In this document: piece by piece, positions 30,445 to 40,278 of the stretch
Numbering within the stretch: the first letter of the stretch is position 1
Layout: the number at the start of each line of letters is the position of its first letter
From: Gammaproteobacteria bacterium
Lineage (GTDB): Bacteria > Pseudomonadota > Gammaproteobacteria > Pseudomonadales > Azotimanducaceae
DNA length: 64,000 bases
Direction: 5' to 3'
Assembly: GCA_028818795.1 (NCBI GenBank)
Contig: JAPPND010000013.1
Coordinates: forward strand, 18,966-82,965
Notes under the pieces: generated by a model
The model's database searches: none
What the model was told of the DNA's origin: nothing
The model's input: the letters and a program-made list of their open reading frames with translations, nothing else
Program-made: the position numbers and the translations under genes

Positions 30445-31014
30445 CTATCTAACCGAATCGGCAACGGGCGACTGGGAGTTTTGGGGCGTTCTGCGCCAAC
30501 CGGCGGCACGTTGATCGGCCACCGCCTCGAGGGCGGCTTCGACGTCGTAGCCCCTGGCAAGCATCGATGCCATCGCTTGGTGGGCGTAGAGTGTCTCGCG
30601 GGGCGCGCCGGATAGCATGCGCCAGTCGCGCTTGTGCGCGGTCACGGGCCATTCCTGGCGGCAGGCCCCGATGTAGTCGTCGGTACTGGCGATCAGGCCG
30701 TAGGCGATGGAAAAGAGAATCCACGAACCGCGCGAGACCTGCCCCGGTTTCGCGGTGCGCAGCGCAAGCACCCAGAGGTCATGTTGAACATCGGTTCGCG
30801 TGTAGGCGATATCGTCGTCGGTGCCGAAGTCCATGACCGACCAGAGATAGCGGCGGGCGTTGCGGAGGATTGTCCACGGGGGGCCGTTCCACCAGACTCG
30901 TTCCGCGATGGTCTGCCGCTCGCTCGTGAGGGCGAGCGGATGCTCCACGGACGGGATCGGAGTCCCCCGCCAACGCTTGAGATCGGGGCGCGGATCGTAG
31001 CCCAGCGGATTCAC
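30445..31014 (-). CDS. Unknown partner of the AbiEii-like nucleotidyltransferase
   Basis: A 189-residue protein starting with GTG at 31014, four bases inside the upstream gene (GTGA overlap). It is mostly helical in appearance, rich in tryptophan (RVWWNGPPWTILRNARRYLWSV) and ends in a basic tail. No catalytic motif or known antitoxin fold is recognised. The tight coupling to a nucleotidyltransferase suggests a cognate partner: an antitoxin, a substrate protein or an effector. In classical AbiE the antitoxin gene comes first, so the order here is reversed. Confidence 0.6.
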   Translation of the reverse strand: MNPLGYDPRPDLKRWRGTPIPSVEHPLALTSERQTIAERVWWNGPPWTILRNARRYLWSVMDFGTDDDIAYTRTDVQHDLWVLALRTAKPGQVSRGSWILFSIAYGLIASTDDYIGACRQEWPVTAHKRDWRMLSGAPRETLYAHQAMASMLARGYDVEAALEAVADQRAAGWRRTPQNSQSPVADSVR

Positions 31015-31658
31015 TCGGCGGCACCTGATGGACGGAGCAGTCGTGCCGCGAAGCTGCGGATGGTTTCGTGGTCGCGGTGCCCCAGGTCGATGCTGACATG
31101 CCTCGGAATGCCCGATAGCAGTCGAGCGACGTCGATGGAACGGGACCGGTCCTGACCAGGCAGGATTCCGGCGGCGAGTGTCGCTTCGCATGGCCAGGCG
31201 CGAATGGACTCGGCCAGATCCACGTAGTCGCGCAGTTCGTCGCGCCCGACGAGCGCCCACAGTTTCGACGCCAAGAGGTCGACTGGGTGTGCGACGGCCA
31301 CGCCATTGGGTGCTGCAAGCGGCTCTCGGGACGGCTCGGCAAACAGCCGCCCGGTCTCGAGGAACGTCACGGCGACGGACCGGCGGTGCCCGGCGATCTC
31401 GGCATCGACCATGCCCGTGCCGCCGACGGCGTTCTCGACCTCGAAATAGGGGATCGCGTTGACGAAGTCCAGATCGACAATCCCGGGGATGGGCGTGACG
31501 AAGTCGAAGTCGGTCGATGCGCGGTGGTTTCTGTAAAGCGCCAGCGCAGTGCCGCCGTAAAGCCTTAGATCGCCCGGCATGGGACCAAGGCCGTCCCAGA
31601 CGAGGCGCATGTCGGCGTCCATGAAGTCGGTGTGGATGGGCGTTTCGGCGACGGCCAT
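31011..31658 (-). CDS. AbiEii-like nucleotidyltransferase
   Basis: A 215-residue protein of the nucleotidyltransferase fold found in AbiEii toxins and MNT-type enzymes. Seen: LRLYGGTALALYRNHRASTDFDFVTP, which has the GG-T and the D-x-D of the catalytic site (STDFDF), and later HPVDLLASKLWALVGRDELRDYVDLAES, the conserved K...R..KD-like region of the family. AbiEii-type enzymes modify tRNA ends or proteins and act in abortive infection or toxin-antitoxin systems. The start is the ATG at 31656-31658; an internal ATG at 31622 is possible. It lies between the REP/RAYT graveyard and rplQ, an accessory position. Confidence 0.72.
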   Translation of the reverse strand: MAVAETPIHTDFMDADMRLVWDGLGPMPGDLRLYGGTALALYRNHRASTDFDFVTPIPGIVDLDFVNAIPYFEVENAVGGTGMVDAEIAGHRRSVAVTFLETGRLFAEPSREPLAAPNGVAVAHPVDLLASKLWALVGRDELRDYVDLAESIRAWPCEATLAAGILPGQDRSRSIDVARLLSGIPRHVSIDLGHRDHETIRSFAARLLRPSGAAE

Positions 31659-31681
31659 TCCGGGATTATGTCATTCAGGAC

Positions 31682-31727
31682 GCTCGTGTAGCCACGAGCC
31701 GCGCTCGGCTACCCGCGAGACGCGCTA
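31682..31727. repeat. Type 3 repeat and hairpin after rplQ
   Basis: GCTCGTG/CACGAGC forms a 7-bp stem with a 4-base loop at 31682-31699. It is followed by ACCCGCGAGACGCGCTA, whose CTA is the rplQ stop TAG on the minus strand. The same ACCCGCGAGACGCGCTA sequence abuts the rpsE stop. It may also help end transcription of the ribosomal operon. Confidence 0.6.
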
Positions 31728-32120
31728 ATCCTCTTCCTCGAGATCCTCGTCGTCGTCCTCGAGTTCCCGGCCAACCAGTTCGATGTAGGCCATCGGCGCG
31801 GCGTCACCCTGACGGAAACCGGCCCTCAAGATCCGCGTATAGCCGCCGGGTCGGTCCTCGTAGCGGGGTCCGAGTTCCGAGAAAAGTTTGCCGACGGCTG
31901 CCTTGTTGCGCAGCCGGCTAAAGGCGAGGCGACGATTGGCGACGCTGTCGTTCTTGGCGAGGGTGATCAAGGGCTCGGCGACACGCCGAAGCTCCTTCGC
32001 CTTGGGCACGGTGGTCTTGATGACCTCGTGCTCGAACAGCGAGGCGGACATGTTGGCGAACATGGCCTTGCGGTGGGCGCTCGTCCGGTTTAGTCGACGC
32101 CCGCTCTTGCGATGTCTCAC
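31725..32120 (-). CDS. rplQ: Ribosomal protein L17
   Basis: Large-subunit protein near the tunnel exit, last gene of the long ribosomal run. [20 protein letters not shown] is the canonical start. The 131 residues end in a strikingly acidic tail ([13 protein letters not shown]) not found in E. coli L17 (127 residues). It follows rpoA by 45 bases. The TAG stop is the edge of a type 3 repeat. Confidence 0.97.
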   Translation of the reverse strand: MRHRKSGRRLNRTSAHRKAMFANMSASLFEHEVIKTTVPKAKELRRVAEPLITLAKNDSVANRRLAFSRLRNKAAVGKLFSELGPRYEDRPGGYTRILRAGFRQGDAAPMAYIELVGRELEDDDEDLEEED

Positions 32121-32165
32121 CCTAGTCTCCTCGACCGTCCATCACGACGTGCCACTACGCGGCCG

Positions 32166-33158
32166 TTAGGCCGCGCCGTCGCGAAGGCTCGCCGGCGGCC
32201 ACTTCTCGATCCGCATGCCAAGACCAAGACCCCGGGAGGCGAGGACATCCTTGATCTCGGTCAAGGACTTGCGGCCCAGGTTGGGCGTCTTCAGCAACTC
32301 CACCTCGGTACGCTGGATCAGATCCCCGATGTAGTAGATGTGTTCCGCCTTTAGGCAGTTGGCCGAGCGCACGGTCAGTTCGAGATCGTCGACGGGACGC
32401 AGCAGGATCGGATCCACCTCGTCCTTTTCTTCCTCGACGGTTGCCTCGCCTTCCTTGTCGAAGTCGACGAACACCGCCAGTTGCTGCTGCAGGATCGTGG
32501 CGGCGCGACGGATGGCCTGCTCCGGGTTGATCGTACCGTTGGACTCGATGTCGAGAACCAGCTTGTCGAGGTCGGTTCGCTGTTCGACGCGAGCGCTTTC
32601 GACCGTGTAGGCGACCCGCCGCATCGGGCTGTAGCTCGCATCGAGGCGAAGCACACCGATCGGCCGGGATTCCTCTTCCTCTTCGGTCTTGTATTCCACG
32701 GGCTGGTAGCCACGTCCCCGGGTGACCTTCGCTTCCAACTCGATGCTGCCGTTCTCGTTCAGCGTGCAGATGACGTGATCCGGATTCGCGATTTCCACGT
32801 CGCCGGTGAGTTGGAAGTCGCCCGCCGTGACTTCACCGGCACCGCTTCTGGACAGTCGAATGGTCGCGGCGTCGCCCCCGGGCAAGCGAACGGCGACGCC
32901 CTTCAAGTTCAGCAGGATGTCGATCACATCCTCCTGCACACCGTCCATGGCGGTGTATTCGTGCTCCACGCCGCGGATCTGCACTTCCGTGATCGCCGCG
33001 CCAGGCATGGACGACAGCAGGATGCGCCGCAGGGTGTTGCCCAAGGTGTGGCCGAAACCGCGCTCAAGGGGTTCCAGCGTCACCCGGGCGTGGGTGTCGG
33101 TCACCTCGTCGACGTCGATGTGTCGAGGAGTGAGAAACTCGGTTGCCGACTGTGGCAT
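32166..33158 (-). CDS. rpoA: RNA polymerase alpha subunit
   Basis: Alpha nucleates RNA polymerase assembly and contacts promoter UP elements and activators. At 330 residues it has the N-terminal dimerisation domain ([23 protein letters not shown]), a linker, and the helical C-terminal domain ([41 protein letters not shown]). The position between rpsD and rplQ is the standard alpha-operon order. Confidence 0.98.
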   Translation of the reverse strand: MPQSATEFLTPRHIDVDEVTDTHARVTLEPLERGFGHTLGNTLRRILLSSMPGAAITEVQIRGVEHEYTAMDGVQEDVIDILLNLKGVAVRLPGGDAATIRLSRSGAGEVTAGDFQLTGDVEIANPDHVICTLNENGSIELEAKVTRGRGYQPVEYKTEEEEESRPIGVLRLDASYSPMRRVAYTVESARVEQRTDLDKLVLDIESNGTINPEQAIRRAATILQQQLAVFVDFDKEGEATVEEEKDEVDPILLRPVDDLELTVRSANCLKAEHIYYIGDLIQRTEVELLKTPNLGRKSLTEIKDVLASRGLGLGMRIEKWPPASLRDGAA

Positions 33159-33180
33159 GGATTTCCTCCGGGAAGAACGG

Positions 33181-33804
33181 TTACTTGGAGTACAACTCGA
33201 CGATCAGGTTCTCGTTGATCTCGCTCGGCAACTCGGAACGGTCGGGATCGCGCTTGTAGACCCCTTCCATCTTGTCGGGGTCGACGTCGATCCACTCGAC
33301 CACGCCGCGTTGGCTGGCAAGTTCGAGCGCCTGTCGTATTCTGAGTTGGGTTCGCTTGGTTTCGCGAACAGCGACGGTGTCTTCGGGCAGCACCTGGTAG
33401 GACGGAATGTTGACCACGGAACCGTTGACCTCGATGGCCCGATGCGAAACCAGTTGGCGGCTCTCGGCGCGCGTGCAGCCGTAGCCCATCCGGTAGACGA
33501 CGTTGTCCAGCCGGCGCTCGAGGAGGCGCAGCAGGTTCTCGCCGGTGGCGCCCTTTTGTCGATCCGCCCGCTTGTAGTAGTTGCGGAACTGCTTCTCCAG
33601 CACGCCGTAGAAACGGCGCACCTTCTGCTTCTCCCTGAGCTGTACGGCGAAGTCCTTGACCTTCGCCCGGCGGGCGGAGCCATGCTGGCCGGGGATGGTG
33701 TCTGCCCGGCACTTGGAGTCAAGCGGCCGAATCCCGCTCTTCAGGAACAGGTCGGTACCCTCGCGGCGCGAGAGCTTCAGTTTCGGTCCTAGGTATCTGG
33801 CCAT
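33181..33804 (-). CDS. rpsD: Ribosomal protein S4
   Basis: Primary 16S rRNA binder that nucleates the 30S body and, in E. coli, is the translational repressor of the alpha operon. 207 residues: [16 protein letters not shown], then [19 protein letters not shown], and the S4 RNA-binding domain ([18 protein letters not shown]). It is 3 bases after rpsK, so it is coupled. Confidence 0.98.
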   Translation of the reverse strand: MARYLGPKLKLSRREGTDLFLKSGIRPLDSKCRADTIPGQHGSARRAKVKDFAVQLREKQKVRRFYGVLEKQFRNYYKRADRQKGATGENLLRLLERRLDNVVYRMGYGCTRAESRQLVSHRAIEVNGSVVNIPSYQVLPEDTVAVRETKRTQLRIRQALELASQRGVVEWIDVDPDKMEGVYKRDPDRSELPSEINENLIVELYSK

Positions 33805-33807
33805 CTG

Positions 33808-34200
33808 TCACACCCGCCGACGTTTCGGAGGACGGCAGCCGTTGTGGGGAATCGGCGTCACATCCGAGATGCTGTTGATCTTCAACCCGGCGGCGTTCAT
33901 CGCGCGAACCGCCGACTCGCGTCCAGGACCGGGCCCCTTGACGAACACGTCGACGCTTTTCATGCCGTACTGTTCCATGGCGTTGGTCGCCGCGCGTTCC
34001 GACGCCACCTGCGCGGCGAACGGCGTGCTCTTCCTGGAGCCCCGGTACCCGGACCCGCCGGCCGTAGCCCAGCACAGCGCATTGCCCTGCCGGTCGGTGA
34101 TGGTGATGATCGTGTTGTTGAACGAGGCGTGCACGTGCGCCACGCCATCCGTGACAATGCGTCGGCCCTTGCGGCTCCTCGTTGTCGTTGCTGTCGCCAT
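33808..34200 (-). CDS. rpsK: Ribosomal protein S11
   Basis: Platform protein of the 30S subunit contacting the mRNA exit region. 130 residues from the ATG at 34200; the frame stays open upstream but that stretch is not ribosomal. Markers: [46 protein letters not shown] and the C-terminal [18 protein letters not shown]. Confidence 0.98.
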   Translation of the reverse strand: MATATTTRSRKGRRIVTDGVAHVHASFNNTIITITDRQGNALCWATAGGSGYRGSRKSTPFAAQVASERAATNAMEQYGMKSVDVFVKGPGPGRESAVRAMNAAGLKINSISDVTPIPHNGCRPPKRRRV

Positions 34201-34238
34201 GTTGGCTTGTTCCGTCTCCCTTGCTTGGCTTGTGCCGG

Positions 34239-34595
34239 CTATTTCCTGATCAAGCGGGGCGGACCCTTCCGGGTGCGCGCATTGGTGTGGGTACGCTGAC
34301 CGTTGACGGGCAAGCCCCGGCGATGCCGCATGCCCCGAGAGCAGCCTAGGTCCATCAGCCGTTTGACATTCAATTGGTTTTCGCGGCGGAGATCCCCTTC
34401 GATGGTCAGCTTGGAGACTTCCGCGCGCAGCTTGTCGAGGTCGTCTTCCGCGAGTTCGCCGATCCGTGCACTTGGGTTCACACCGACTGCGGCGCACATC
34501 TTGCGCGCGCTCGAACGACCGACGCCGTAGATGTAGGTGAGAGAAATCTCCGCGTGTTTGTTGTCCGGGATGTTGATGCCCGCGATTCGTGCCAC
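34239..34595 (-). CDS. rpsM: Ribosomal protein S13
   Basis: Head protein of the 30S subunit forming bridges to the 50S subunit. 118 residues, with [14 protein letters not shown] at the start, YGVGRSSA, the [20 protein letters not shown] motif and a basic tail. It follows rpmJ after 64 bases and is the first gene of the classical alpha-operon set. Confidence 0.98.
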   Translation of the reverse strand: MARIAGINIPDNKHAEISLTYIYGVGRSSARKMCAAVGVNPSARIGELAEDDLDKLRAEVSKLTIEGDLRRENQLNVKRLMDLGCSRGMRHRRGLPVNGQRTHTNARTRKGPPRLIRK

Positions 34596-34659
34596 TCTTT
34601 ACTCCTGCCTCTCCTGCCTTCCTGGGGTCCGACGTTCAGCCGCCGTGTTCCGGCCGCGC

Positions 34660-34776
34660 TCAACCCTGGCGCTGCTTGTGCCGGGGCTCGGTGCGACAAA
34701 TGACGCGCACGACACCTTTGCGCCGAACGATCTTGCAGTTGCGGCAGATTTTCTTGACCGATGCCCTGACTTTCAT
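34660..34776 (-). CDS. rpmJ: Ribosomal protein L36, zinc-binding type
   Basis: A very short gene of 38 codons plus stop, read from the ATG at 34776: [20 protein letters not shown] and then [18 protein letters not shown]. The four zinc ligands C11, C14, C27 and H33 are intact. L36 sits in domain V of 23S rRNA. It lies between secY and rpsM as usual. Confidence 0.95.
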   Translation of the reverse strand: MKVRASVKKICRNCKIVRRKGVVRVICRTEPRHKQRQG

Positions 34777-34827
34777 TGTACATCTCCCCTTTGAGCCGCC
34801 TAAGTCGGAGCCCGAGGTTGCCTTCTC

Positions 34828-36201
34828 CTACCTTCGCCGCTGCGGGACCGAGCTGCCGCGCCGACCGGTCCTCGCGCGTCCGCCGCGCCCGTAGCTGCGC
34901 AGGTTCGACTTCTCCATGAGCTTCGCGTATTGGCTCGACATCATGTGTTCCTGGACCTGCGACATGAAGTCCATGGACACGACCACCACGATCAGGAGCG
35001 CCGTGCCGCCCAACTGCAGGGTGATGTTGAAGAACACCACCATGAACTCCGGCAACAGGCAGACCACGGTGACGTAGATCGAGCCGAAGAACGTCAACCG
35101 GGTGATCACGTCGTCCAAGTAGTCGGCCGTTTGGCGACCGGGCCGGATACCGGGAATGTAGGCGCCTTGGCGCTTCAGGTCGTCGGCAAGCTCCTTCGGG
35201 TCGCGCATGAGCGCGGTGTAGAAGAAGCTGAAGAAAATGATACCGCCGGCGAACAACAGGATATAGAGCGGTTGCCCCGGCGACAGGACCAGCGCCACGT
35301 CCTGCAGCCAGGACATGTTGGGCGCCTGTCCGAACCACTGGGCCATCGACGCCGGCGCGAGCAGCAGGCTCGAAGCGAAGATCGCGGGGATCACACCGGC
35401 CATGTTGATCTTGAAGGGCAGGGGATGGCTCTGCGGCTGGTACATGCGCCGGCCCTGTTGGCGGCGCGCGTAGTTGACCGTGATTCGGCGTTGGCCGCTC
35501 TCCACGAAGACGACGAAACCGACGATGGCGATGCCGACGGCCGCGATGGCGCCTAGCAGCAGGATGTGGATGTCGCCTTGTCGCGCCGCTTCGAAGGACT
35601 GGCCGACGGCCCCGGGGAAACCCGAGACGATGCCCGCGAAGATCAAAAGCGATATGCCGTTGCCGACGCCGCGCTCGTTGATCTGCTCGCCGAGCCACAT
35701 CATGAACAGGGCGCCTGTCACCAGGGTAACGATGGCCACCAGGTAGAAGTCCCAGGATGCGCTGAACGCAAGACCCTGTCCGGCGAGAGTGCCGGTCAGT
35801 GCCGAACCCTGGATGAGGGCGATCAACAACGTGCCGTAGCGGGTGTACTTGGTGATCTTGCGCCGCCCCGCCTGGCCTTCCTTGCGCAACTGGTTGAGCG
35901 TCGGATACATCATCGTCAAAAGGTTCATGATGATGCTGGACGTGATGTAGGGCATGACCCCGAGCGCGAGGATGCTCATCCGCTCCAGCGCCCCGCCCGA
36001 GAACATGTTGAAGATGTCGAGGATGCCGCCCTGGTTCGCATCGAACAGGTTGCGGAGCTGGTCGGGGTTGATGCCGGGCACCGGGATGTGAGTGCCGATC
36101 CGGTACACCAGGAGAGCGAACAGGACGAACAGTAGCCGCGATCGCAGCTCGGACAGTCCCCCGCTCCTTGCTCCCGTGATGGCCGGCGCCGCAGTTGCCA
36201 C
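34828..36201 (-). CDS. secY: Protein translocase subunit SecY
   Basis: Channel-forming subunit of the Sec translocon in the inner membrane. 457 residues with ten membrane helices; markers are YRIGTHIPVPGI, the plug region FNMFSGGALERMSI, MMWLGEQINERGVGNGISL and YIPGIRPGRQTADYLD. It starts with GTG, whose last base overlaps the rplO stop. The C-terminus is basic (SYGRGGRARTGRRG). Confidence 0.98.
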   Translation of the reverse strand: MATAAPAITGARSGGLSELRSRLLFVLFALLVYRIGTHIPVPGINPDQLRNLFDANQGGILDIFNMFSGGALERMSILALGVMPYITSSIIMNLLTMMYPTLNQLRKEGQAGRRKITKYTRYGTLLIALIQGSALTGTLAGQGLAFSASWDFYLVAIVTLVTGALFMMWLGEQINERGVGNGISLLIFAGIVSGFPGAVGQSFEAARQGDIHILLLGAIAAVGIAIVGFVVFVESGQRRITVNYARRQQGRRMYQPQSHPLPFKINMAGVIPAIFASSLLLAPASMAQWFGQAPNMSWLQDVALVLSPGQPLYILLFAGGIIFFSFFYTALMRDPKELADDLKRQGAYIPGIRPGRQTADYLDDVITRLTFFGSIYVTVVCLLPEFMVVFFNITLQLGGTALLIVVVVSMDFMSQVQEHMMSSQYAKLMEKSNLRSYGRGGRARTGRRGSSVPQRRR

Positions 36202-36644
36202 TAGTGGGCCTTGCCCCCCGCCTTCTCGATGGCGGCCCGAGCGCCCTTGCTAACGGGCAGCCCCCGGATCTCGATCGCTCCCGAAACGGCACCGGACAGG
36301 AATACCCGGGCCCTGGCCGTGCGCTTCGACACGATGCCGGCGGCTTTGAGCGCGTCGAGATCGACGACGCCGTCCCGAGCGGCCCTGGCAAGTTCGGATG
36401 TTCTCACCTCGGCGGTCTTCAAGGCGATGCGCGATCGGAAGCCGAACGCCGGTATACGCTTCTGGAGAGGCAGTTGCCCGCCTTCGAAGCCCGGTCGCAC
36501 GTTGCCGCCGGAGCGCGACCGCTGACCCTTGTGGCCTCGACCGGCGGTCTTGCCGCCACCGGCCGCGATGCCGCGGCCTACGCGTTTCTTCGGCTGCTTG
36601 CTGCCGGGCGCGGGGCCGATGTTGTTCAGCCGGGTCGTCATCAT
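36201..36644 (-). CDS. rplO: Ribosomal protein L15
   Basis: Large-subunit protein at the domain II/V interface. 147 residues: [20 protein letters not shown], the glycine-rich [19 protein letters not shown] loop and [14 protein letters not shown] at the end. It overlaps rpmD by 4 bases and secY by 1. Confidence 0.97.
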   Translation of the reverse strand: MMTTRLNNIGPAPGSKQPKKRVGRGIAAGGGKTAGRGHKGQRSRSGGNVRPGFEGGQLPLQKRIPAFGFRSRIALKTAEVRTSELARAARDGVVDLDALKAAGIVSKRTARARVFLSGAVSGAIEIRGLPVSKGARAAIEKAGGKAH

Positions 36645-36826
36645 CCGTTCTCCACCTCGAGAAGATACGCGACCTTGTCGATCATGCCGCGCACTGCGGG
36701 CGTATCCTCCAGTTCGCTGACGGATCCCACCCGACGCAGACCGAGCCCCGCCACGCAGGCACGGTGCTTGGGGAGTCGACCCGAAGGCGACTTCACGAGT
36801 TTGATCTTCACGGACTTCTTCGCCAC
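36641..36826 (-). CDS. rpmD: Ribosomal protein L30
   Basis: Small large-subunit protein of 61 residues: [28 protein letters not shown], and [18 protein letters not shown]. It is separated from rpsE by 266 bases, filled by palindromic repeats, whereas the two genes are normally a few bases apart. Confidence 0.96.
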   Translation of the reverse strand: MAKKSVKIKLVKSPSGRLPKHRACVAGLGLRRVGSVSELEDTPAVRGMIDKVAYLLEVENG

Positions 36827-36873
36827 GTTGCTAAGCCTGCGCTGCTAGATTCCTTGAGCAGGTCCCACCTGCA

Positions 36874-36994
36874 CTTGAGCAGGGTTCGTAGGGGCGGGGC
36901 TTGTCCCCGCCCGTGCCGCTCGCAACGGCGGATTCGCTCGGGACGGGACAAGCCCGTCCCCTACGGCTCGTCGGTCTGAGGCGGGGCCTCGCTG
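36874..36994. repeat. Type 1 palindromic repeat between rpmD and rpsE
   Basis: About 120 bases with two nested palindromes: GGGGCGGGGCTTGTCCCCGC and GGGACGGGACAAGCCCGTCC, separated by GCAACGGCGGATTCGCTC and ended by GGCTCGTCGGTCTGAGGCGG and GGCCTCGCTGG. Close copies are at 50856-51022, 51052-51184 and 61541-61683, with a partial one at 41321-41347. Confidence 0.85.
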
Positions 36995-37050
36995 GATTCC
37001 TTGGGCGCCCTTGATGCAAATGGGTAGCTGCATAATTCTGCTCCTTGACG

Positions 37051-37095
37051 GCTCGTGTACCCGCGAGACGCGCCGGGTACCCGCGAGACGCGCTA
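37051..37095. repeat. Type 3 direct repeats at the rpsE stop
   Basis: GTACCCGCGAGACGCGC occurs twice, at 37057-37073 and 37077-37093. The second copy runs into CTA, the rpsE stop TAG. The same unit lies at the rplQ stop (31711-31727). Confidence 0.75.
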
Positions 37096-37596
37096 GGCGG
37101 TGAGCTCCTCGACCGTCTTGCCGCGTTTCGCGGCGATCATCTGCGGTGACTTCATGCGGGTGATGGCGCGGAACGTCGCCGTCACGACGTTCACCGGATT
37201 GGTGGATCCGTAGCACTTGGCGAGCACGTTGCGCACCCCCGCGCACTCCAACACGGCCCGCATCTTGTCGCCGGCGATGATGCCCGTGCCCTCGGAGGCC
37301 GGCTGCATGTAGATGGTGGATGCGCCAAAGCTCTCCTTGACGGGGTACCAGATCGTGGTGCCGTTCAACTCGACGTCGACCATGTTGCGGCGGGCCGCCT
37401 CGTTCGCCTTCTGGATCGCCATCGGCGTCTCCCGGGCCTTGCCTCGCCCGAATCCGACGCGGCCCTCGGTATCGCCGACGACGACGAGCGCGGTGACGCC
37501 GCGCTGGCGCCCGCCCTTGACGACCTTCACGACGAAGTTGACGTGGACGACCTTTTCGACCAGGCCCTCTTCCTTGATTTCTTCGGAATAAGCCAT
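37093..37596 (-). CDS. rpsE: Ribosomal protein S5
   Basis: 30S protein at the mRNA entry site, important for accuracy. 167 residues, with [57 protein letters not shown], and a short basic end. It lies 99 bases after rplR and before a repeat-filled gap. Confidence 0.97.
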   Translation of the reverse strand: MAYSEEIKEEGLVEKVVHVNFVVKVVKGGRQRGVTALVVVGDTEGRVGFGRGKARETPMAIQKANEAARRNMVDVELNGTTIWYPVKESFGASTIYMQPASEGTGIIAGDKMRAVLECAGVRNVLAKCYGSTNPVNVVTATFRAITRMKSPQMIAAKRGKTVEELTA

Positions 37597-37695
37597 GTTT
37601 TGCTTTATCTCCGTCGCCCGCGGAACCAGGCTCTCACCCGAATCAGCGTGTGATGCCGTATTGTCATCATCATTCGTCCTACCGGCGTTCCACCG

Positions 37696-38085
37696 CTAGA
37701 ACTCCAATCCCCCGGCGCGCGCCGCCTCGGCCAAGGCCTTGACCCGGCCGTGGTACTTGTAACCCGAGCGGTCGAAGGCGACTTTTTGCACGCCAGCCGC
37801 CACCGCCCGTTCGGCGACAAGGGCGCCGACGGCGCTTGCTGCATCGACGTTGCCGCCGTTGCCGTTCTTCAGTCCCTTGTCAAGGGTCGAGGCCTGCACC
37901 AGGACGCGGTCGCCGCCGTCTTCGGCACCGATCACCTGGGCGTACATGTGGCGAGGTGTCCGGTGCACGGTCAGTCGCAGCGAGTTCGACTCCCGGATCT
38001 TCATCCGCGTTCGCTTGGCTCGCTTCGCCCGGTTGACCTTCCTGGCCCGGCCCGCAGTGCTGTGTTTGAGAGAGCGCCCGGTCAC
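37696..38085 (-). CDS. rplR: Ribosomal protein L18
   Basis: 5S rRNA-binding large-subunit protein. From the GTG at 38085 it has 129 residues and a GTGA overlap with the rplF stop. The N-terminal part is longer and more basic than in E. coli (117), then [17 protein letters not shown] and [21 protein letters not shown] later start is possible, but the overlap favours this one. Confidence 0.95.
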   Translation of the reverse strand: MTGRSLKHSTAGRARKVNRAKRAKRTRMKIRESNSLRLTVHRTPRHMYAQVIGAEDGGDRVLVQASTLDKGLKNGNGGNVDAASAVGALVAERAVAAGVQKVAFDRSGYKYHGRVKALAEAARAGGLEF

Positions 38086-38624
38086 TTCTTCTTGCCTTCC
38101 TTGCGTCGCACGCGTTCGTTCTGGTAGCGGACGCCCTTGCCCTTGTAGGGTTCGGGTGGACGAAAACCGCGTATTTCCGCGGCGACCTGTCCCACTAGCT
38201 GTTTGTCGATGCCGCTGACCACAATCTCGGTCTGGCTCGTGGTTTGAACCTCGATGCCTTCCGGCAGTTCGTAATCTATGGGGTGCGAGAAGCCAAGTTG
38301 CAAGTTCAATCGTCGACCCCGGGCCTGGGCGCGGTATCCGACGCCCTGCAGTTCGAGGCGTTTCTCGAAACCCTCGGACACGCCCACGACCATGCTGTTG
38401 ACCAACGACCGCGTCGTGCCGGCCAGCGCCTTGGCGGTTCGCGTCGTGCTCCGGGGAGCAAACGTGACGATATTGTCCTCCCGGTTGACTGCAACCTCGG
38501 GCGACACGTTGAGGGAAAGAGAACCCTTGCTTCCCTTGGCGGTGACCACGGTCACGTCGTAGCCGGCAACGGCAACCTCGACGCCGTCGGGGACTTGCAC
38601 TGGACTGTTCGCGATTCTGGACAT
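38082..38624 (-). CDS. rplF: Ribosomal protein L6
   Basis: Large-subunit protein near the sarcin-ricin loop. 180 residues, two alpha/beta repeats; markers are [34 protein letters not shown], and the C-terminal [16 protein letters not shown]. It is coupled to rplR through GTGA. Confidence 0.97.
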   Translation of the reverse strand: MSRIANSPVQVPDGVEVAVAGYDVTVVTAKGSKGSLSLNVSPEVAVNREDNIVTFAPRSTTRTAKALAGTTRSLVNSMVVGVSEGFEKRLELQGVGYRAQARGRRLNLQLGFSHPIDYELPEGIEVQTTSQTEIVVSGIDKQLVGQVAAEIRGFRPPEPYKGKGVRYQNERVRRKEGKKK

Positions 38625-38635
38625 GGGTAGCAGCT

Positions 38636-39028
38636 CTAGAAGACCGTACAGAGTACCTCGCCGCCCACGCCGGCCCGTCGGGCGGCGCGGTCGGTCATGA
38701 CGCCCAAGTTCGTGCTGACGACGGCGATTCCCAAACCACTTCGGACTTCGGGCAGTTCGTCGCAGGGCTTGTAGATGCGCAACCCCGGGCGACTCACCCG
38801 GTCTATGTCGGCGATCACGGGTTCGCCGTCGACGTAGCGCAGGGAGATGCTGAGCACGGCCTTCGTGCCCTCGGTGACTCGGTAGTTGCCGATGTAGCCC
38901 TCGTCACGCAGCACCTTGCAGATCGCCGTCTTCAACTTGGAACTGGGTAGGTCCACCGATTCGTGATGGGCACGTTGGGCGTTCCTGATCCGGGTCAGGA
39001 GATCGGCGATGGGATCCTGCATGCTCAT
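38636..39028 (-). CDS. rpsH: Ribosomal protein S8
   Basis: 16S rRNA binder and, in E. coli, the translational repressor of the spc operon. 130 residues: [45 protein letters not shown] and the end [11 protein letters not shown]. Confidence 0.97.
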   Translation of the reverse strand: MSMQDPIADLLTRIRNAQRAHHESVDLPSSKLKTAICKVLRDEGYIGNYRVTEGTKAVLSISLRYVDGEPVIADIDRVSRPGLRIYKPCDELPEVRSGLGIAVVSTNLGVMTDRAARRAGVGGEVLCTVF

Positions 39029-39062
39029 GATGGGTTCGCTAGTCCTGTTCTACGCGCCAAGG

Positions 39063-39368
39063 CTACCAACTCGCCTTGACGAGCCCGGGGATGTCGCCGC
39101 GGTTGGCCGCCTCGCGCAGCTTGTTGCGTCCCAAGCCGAACTTCCGGTAGACGCCCCGGGGTCGTCCGGTTTGGCCGCAGCGGTTGCGCAGCCGCACGGG
39201 GGAAGCGTTCCGCGGCAGCTTCTGCAGTTGCTGCTGGGCCTGCCACCGCTCGGCGTCCGAGGCGCTCCTGTCGCCGACCACCTTTTTCAATGCGGCTCGC
39301 TTCGCCGCGTACTTGGCGACGATTTTTTCGCGCTTCTTTTGGCGCTCTCTGACGGATATTTTCGCCAT
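39063..39368 (-). CDS. rpsN: Ribosomal protein S14, zinc-free type
   Basis: 30S head protein. At 101 residues it is the long form without the CxxC...CxxC zinc site ([38 protein letters not shown]). It lies 26 bases after rplE. Confidence 0.97.
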   Translation of the reverse strand: MAKISVRERQKKREKIVAKYAAKRAALKKVVGDRSASDAERWQAQQQLQKLPRNASPVRLRNRCGQTGRPRGVYRKFGLGRNKLREAANRGDIPGLVKASW

Positions 39369-39394
39369 CGGTTCCTTGTTTCCTCGCGTTGCGG

Positions 39395-39937
39395 TCAGTT
39401 GCGGAAAGGGAAGTCGAAGCCCTTGAGCAGCGCCAGGCCTTCTTCGTCCGTCTTCGCCGTGGTCGTCACGACCACATCCAGACCTCGGATCTTGTCGATC
39501 CGGTCGTAGTCGATCTCCGGAAAGACGATCTGTTCCGAGATCCCCATCGAGAAGTTGCCGCGGCCGTCGAACGAACGCGGGTTCAACCCCCGGAAGTCCC
39601 GCATGCGTGGAATGGCGATGCCGATGAGGCGCTCCACGAACTCGTACATCCGATTTCGACGCAGCGTGACCTTGCAGCCGACCGGGAAACCCTCGCGGAT
39701 CTTGAAGCCGGCCTCCGATTTCCTTGCCTTGGTAACGATGGGCTGCTGGCCGGCGATCAGCGCCAAGTCCGACACCGCCGCATCCATGGTCTTCCGGTCG
39801 CCCACGGCGTCGCCCACGCCCATGTTGAGCGTGACCTTGGCGAGACGGGGCGCCTCCATGACCGACCGGTAGTTGAACTGTTCGACCAGGGCCGGCCGGA
39901 CGTCTTCCAAGTACCTTGCTCTCAAGTCCGACATCAA
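39395..39937 (-). CDS. rplE: Ribosomal protein L5
   Basis: 5S rRNA-binding protein of the central protuberance. 180 residues, with [36 protein letters not shown] and the [20 protein letters not shown] loop. It begins directly after the rplX stop (adjacent bases). Confidence 0.97.
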   Translation of the reverse strand: MMSDLRARYLEDVRPALVEQFNYRSVMEAPRLAKVTLNMGVGDAVGDRKTMDAAVSDLALIAGQQPIVTKARKSEAGFKIREGFPVGCKVTLRRNRMYEFVERLIGIAIPRMRDFRGLNPRSFDGRGNFSMGISEQIVFPEIDYDRIDKIRGLDVVVTTTAKTDEEGLALLKGFDFPFRN

Positions 39938-40258
39938 TTAATCGTCCTCGTCCACCAGCGTGTTGGTGGACTTGAAGTAGCGCACCCGTTTGCCGTCCTC
40001 TTCGCGGATGCCCACCCGGTCGGCCTTGTCGGTCTCGGGATTGACGATCGCCACATTGGAGACTGCGATGGGTGCCTCGATGTCCTTGATTCCGCCGGGA
40101 TCGTTGTTGACCGGATTTGCCCGGGCGTGCTTCTTCACCAGGTTGATCCCCGAGACAAGCAGCTTGTCCTTGGACACGATCTGCAGCACCTCGCCGCGCT
40201 TGCCCCTGTCGCGTCCCGCGATGACGACGACTTCGTCCTGCTTTCTTATCTTTCGCAT
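39938..40258 (-). CDS. rplX: Ribosomal protein L24
   Basis: Assembly initiator of the 50S subunit near the tunnel exit. 106 residues from the ATG at 40258: [27 protein letters not shown] and [17 protein letters not shown]. The KOW motif is intact. Confidence 0.97.
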   Translation of the reverse strand: MRKIRKQDEVVVIAGRDRGKRGEVLQIVSKDKLLVSGINLVKKHARANPVNNDPGGIKDIEAPIAVSNVAIVNPETDKADRVGIREEDGKRVRYFKSTNTLVDEDD

Positions 40259-40278
40259 GTGGAGCACTACCGCGTCTG

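Noticed and set aside
34478-36391. A 637-codon minus-strand frame across secY and rpmJ
   Set aside because: It is out of frame with SecY, L36 and S13, all of which are certain; the product is arginine- and proline-rich noise.
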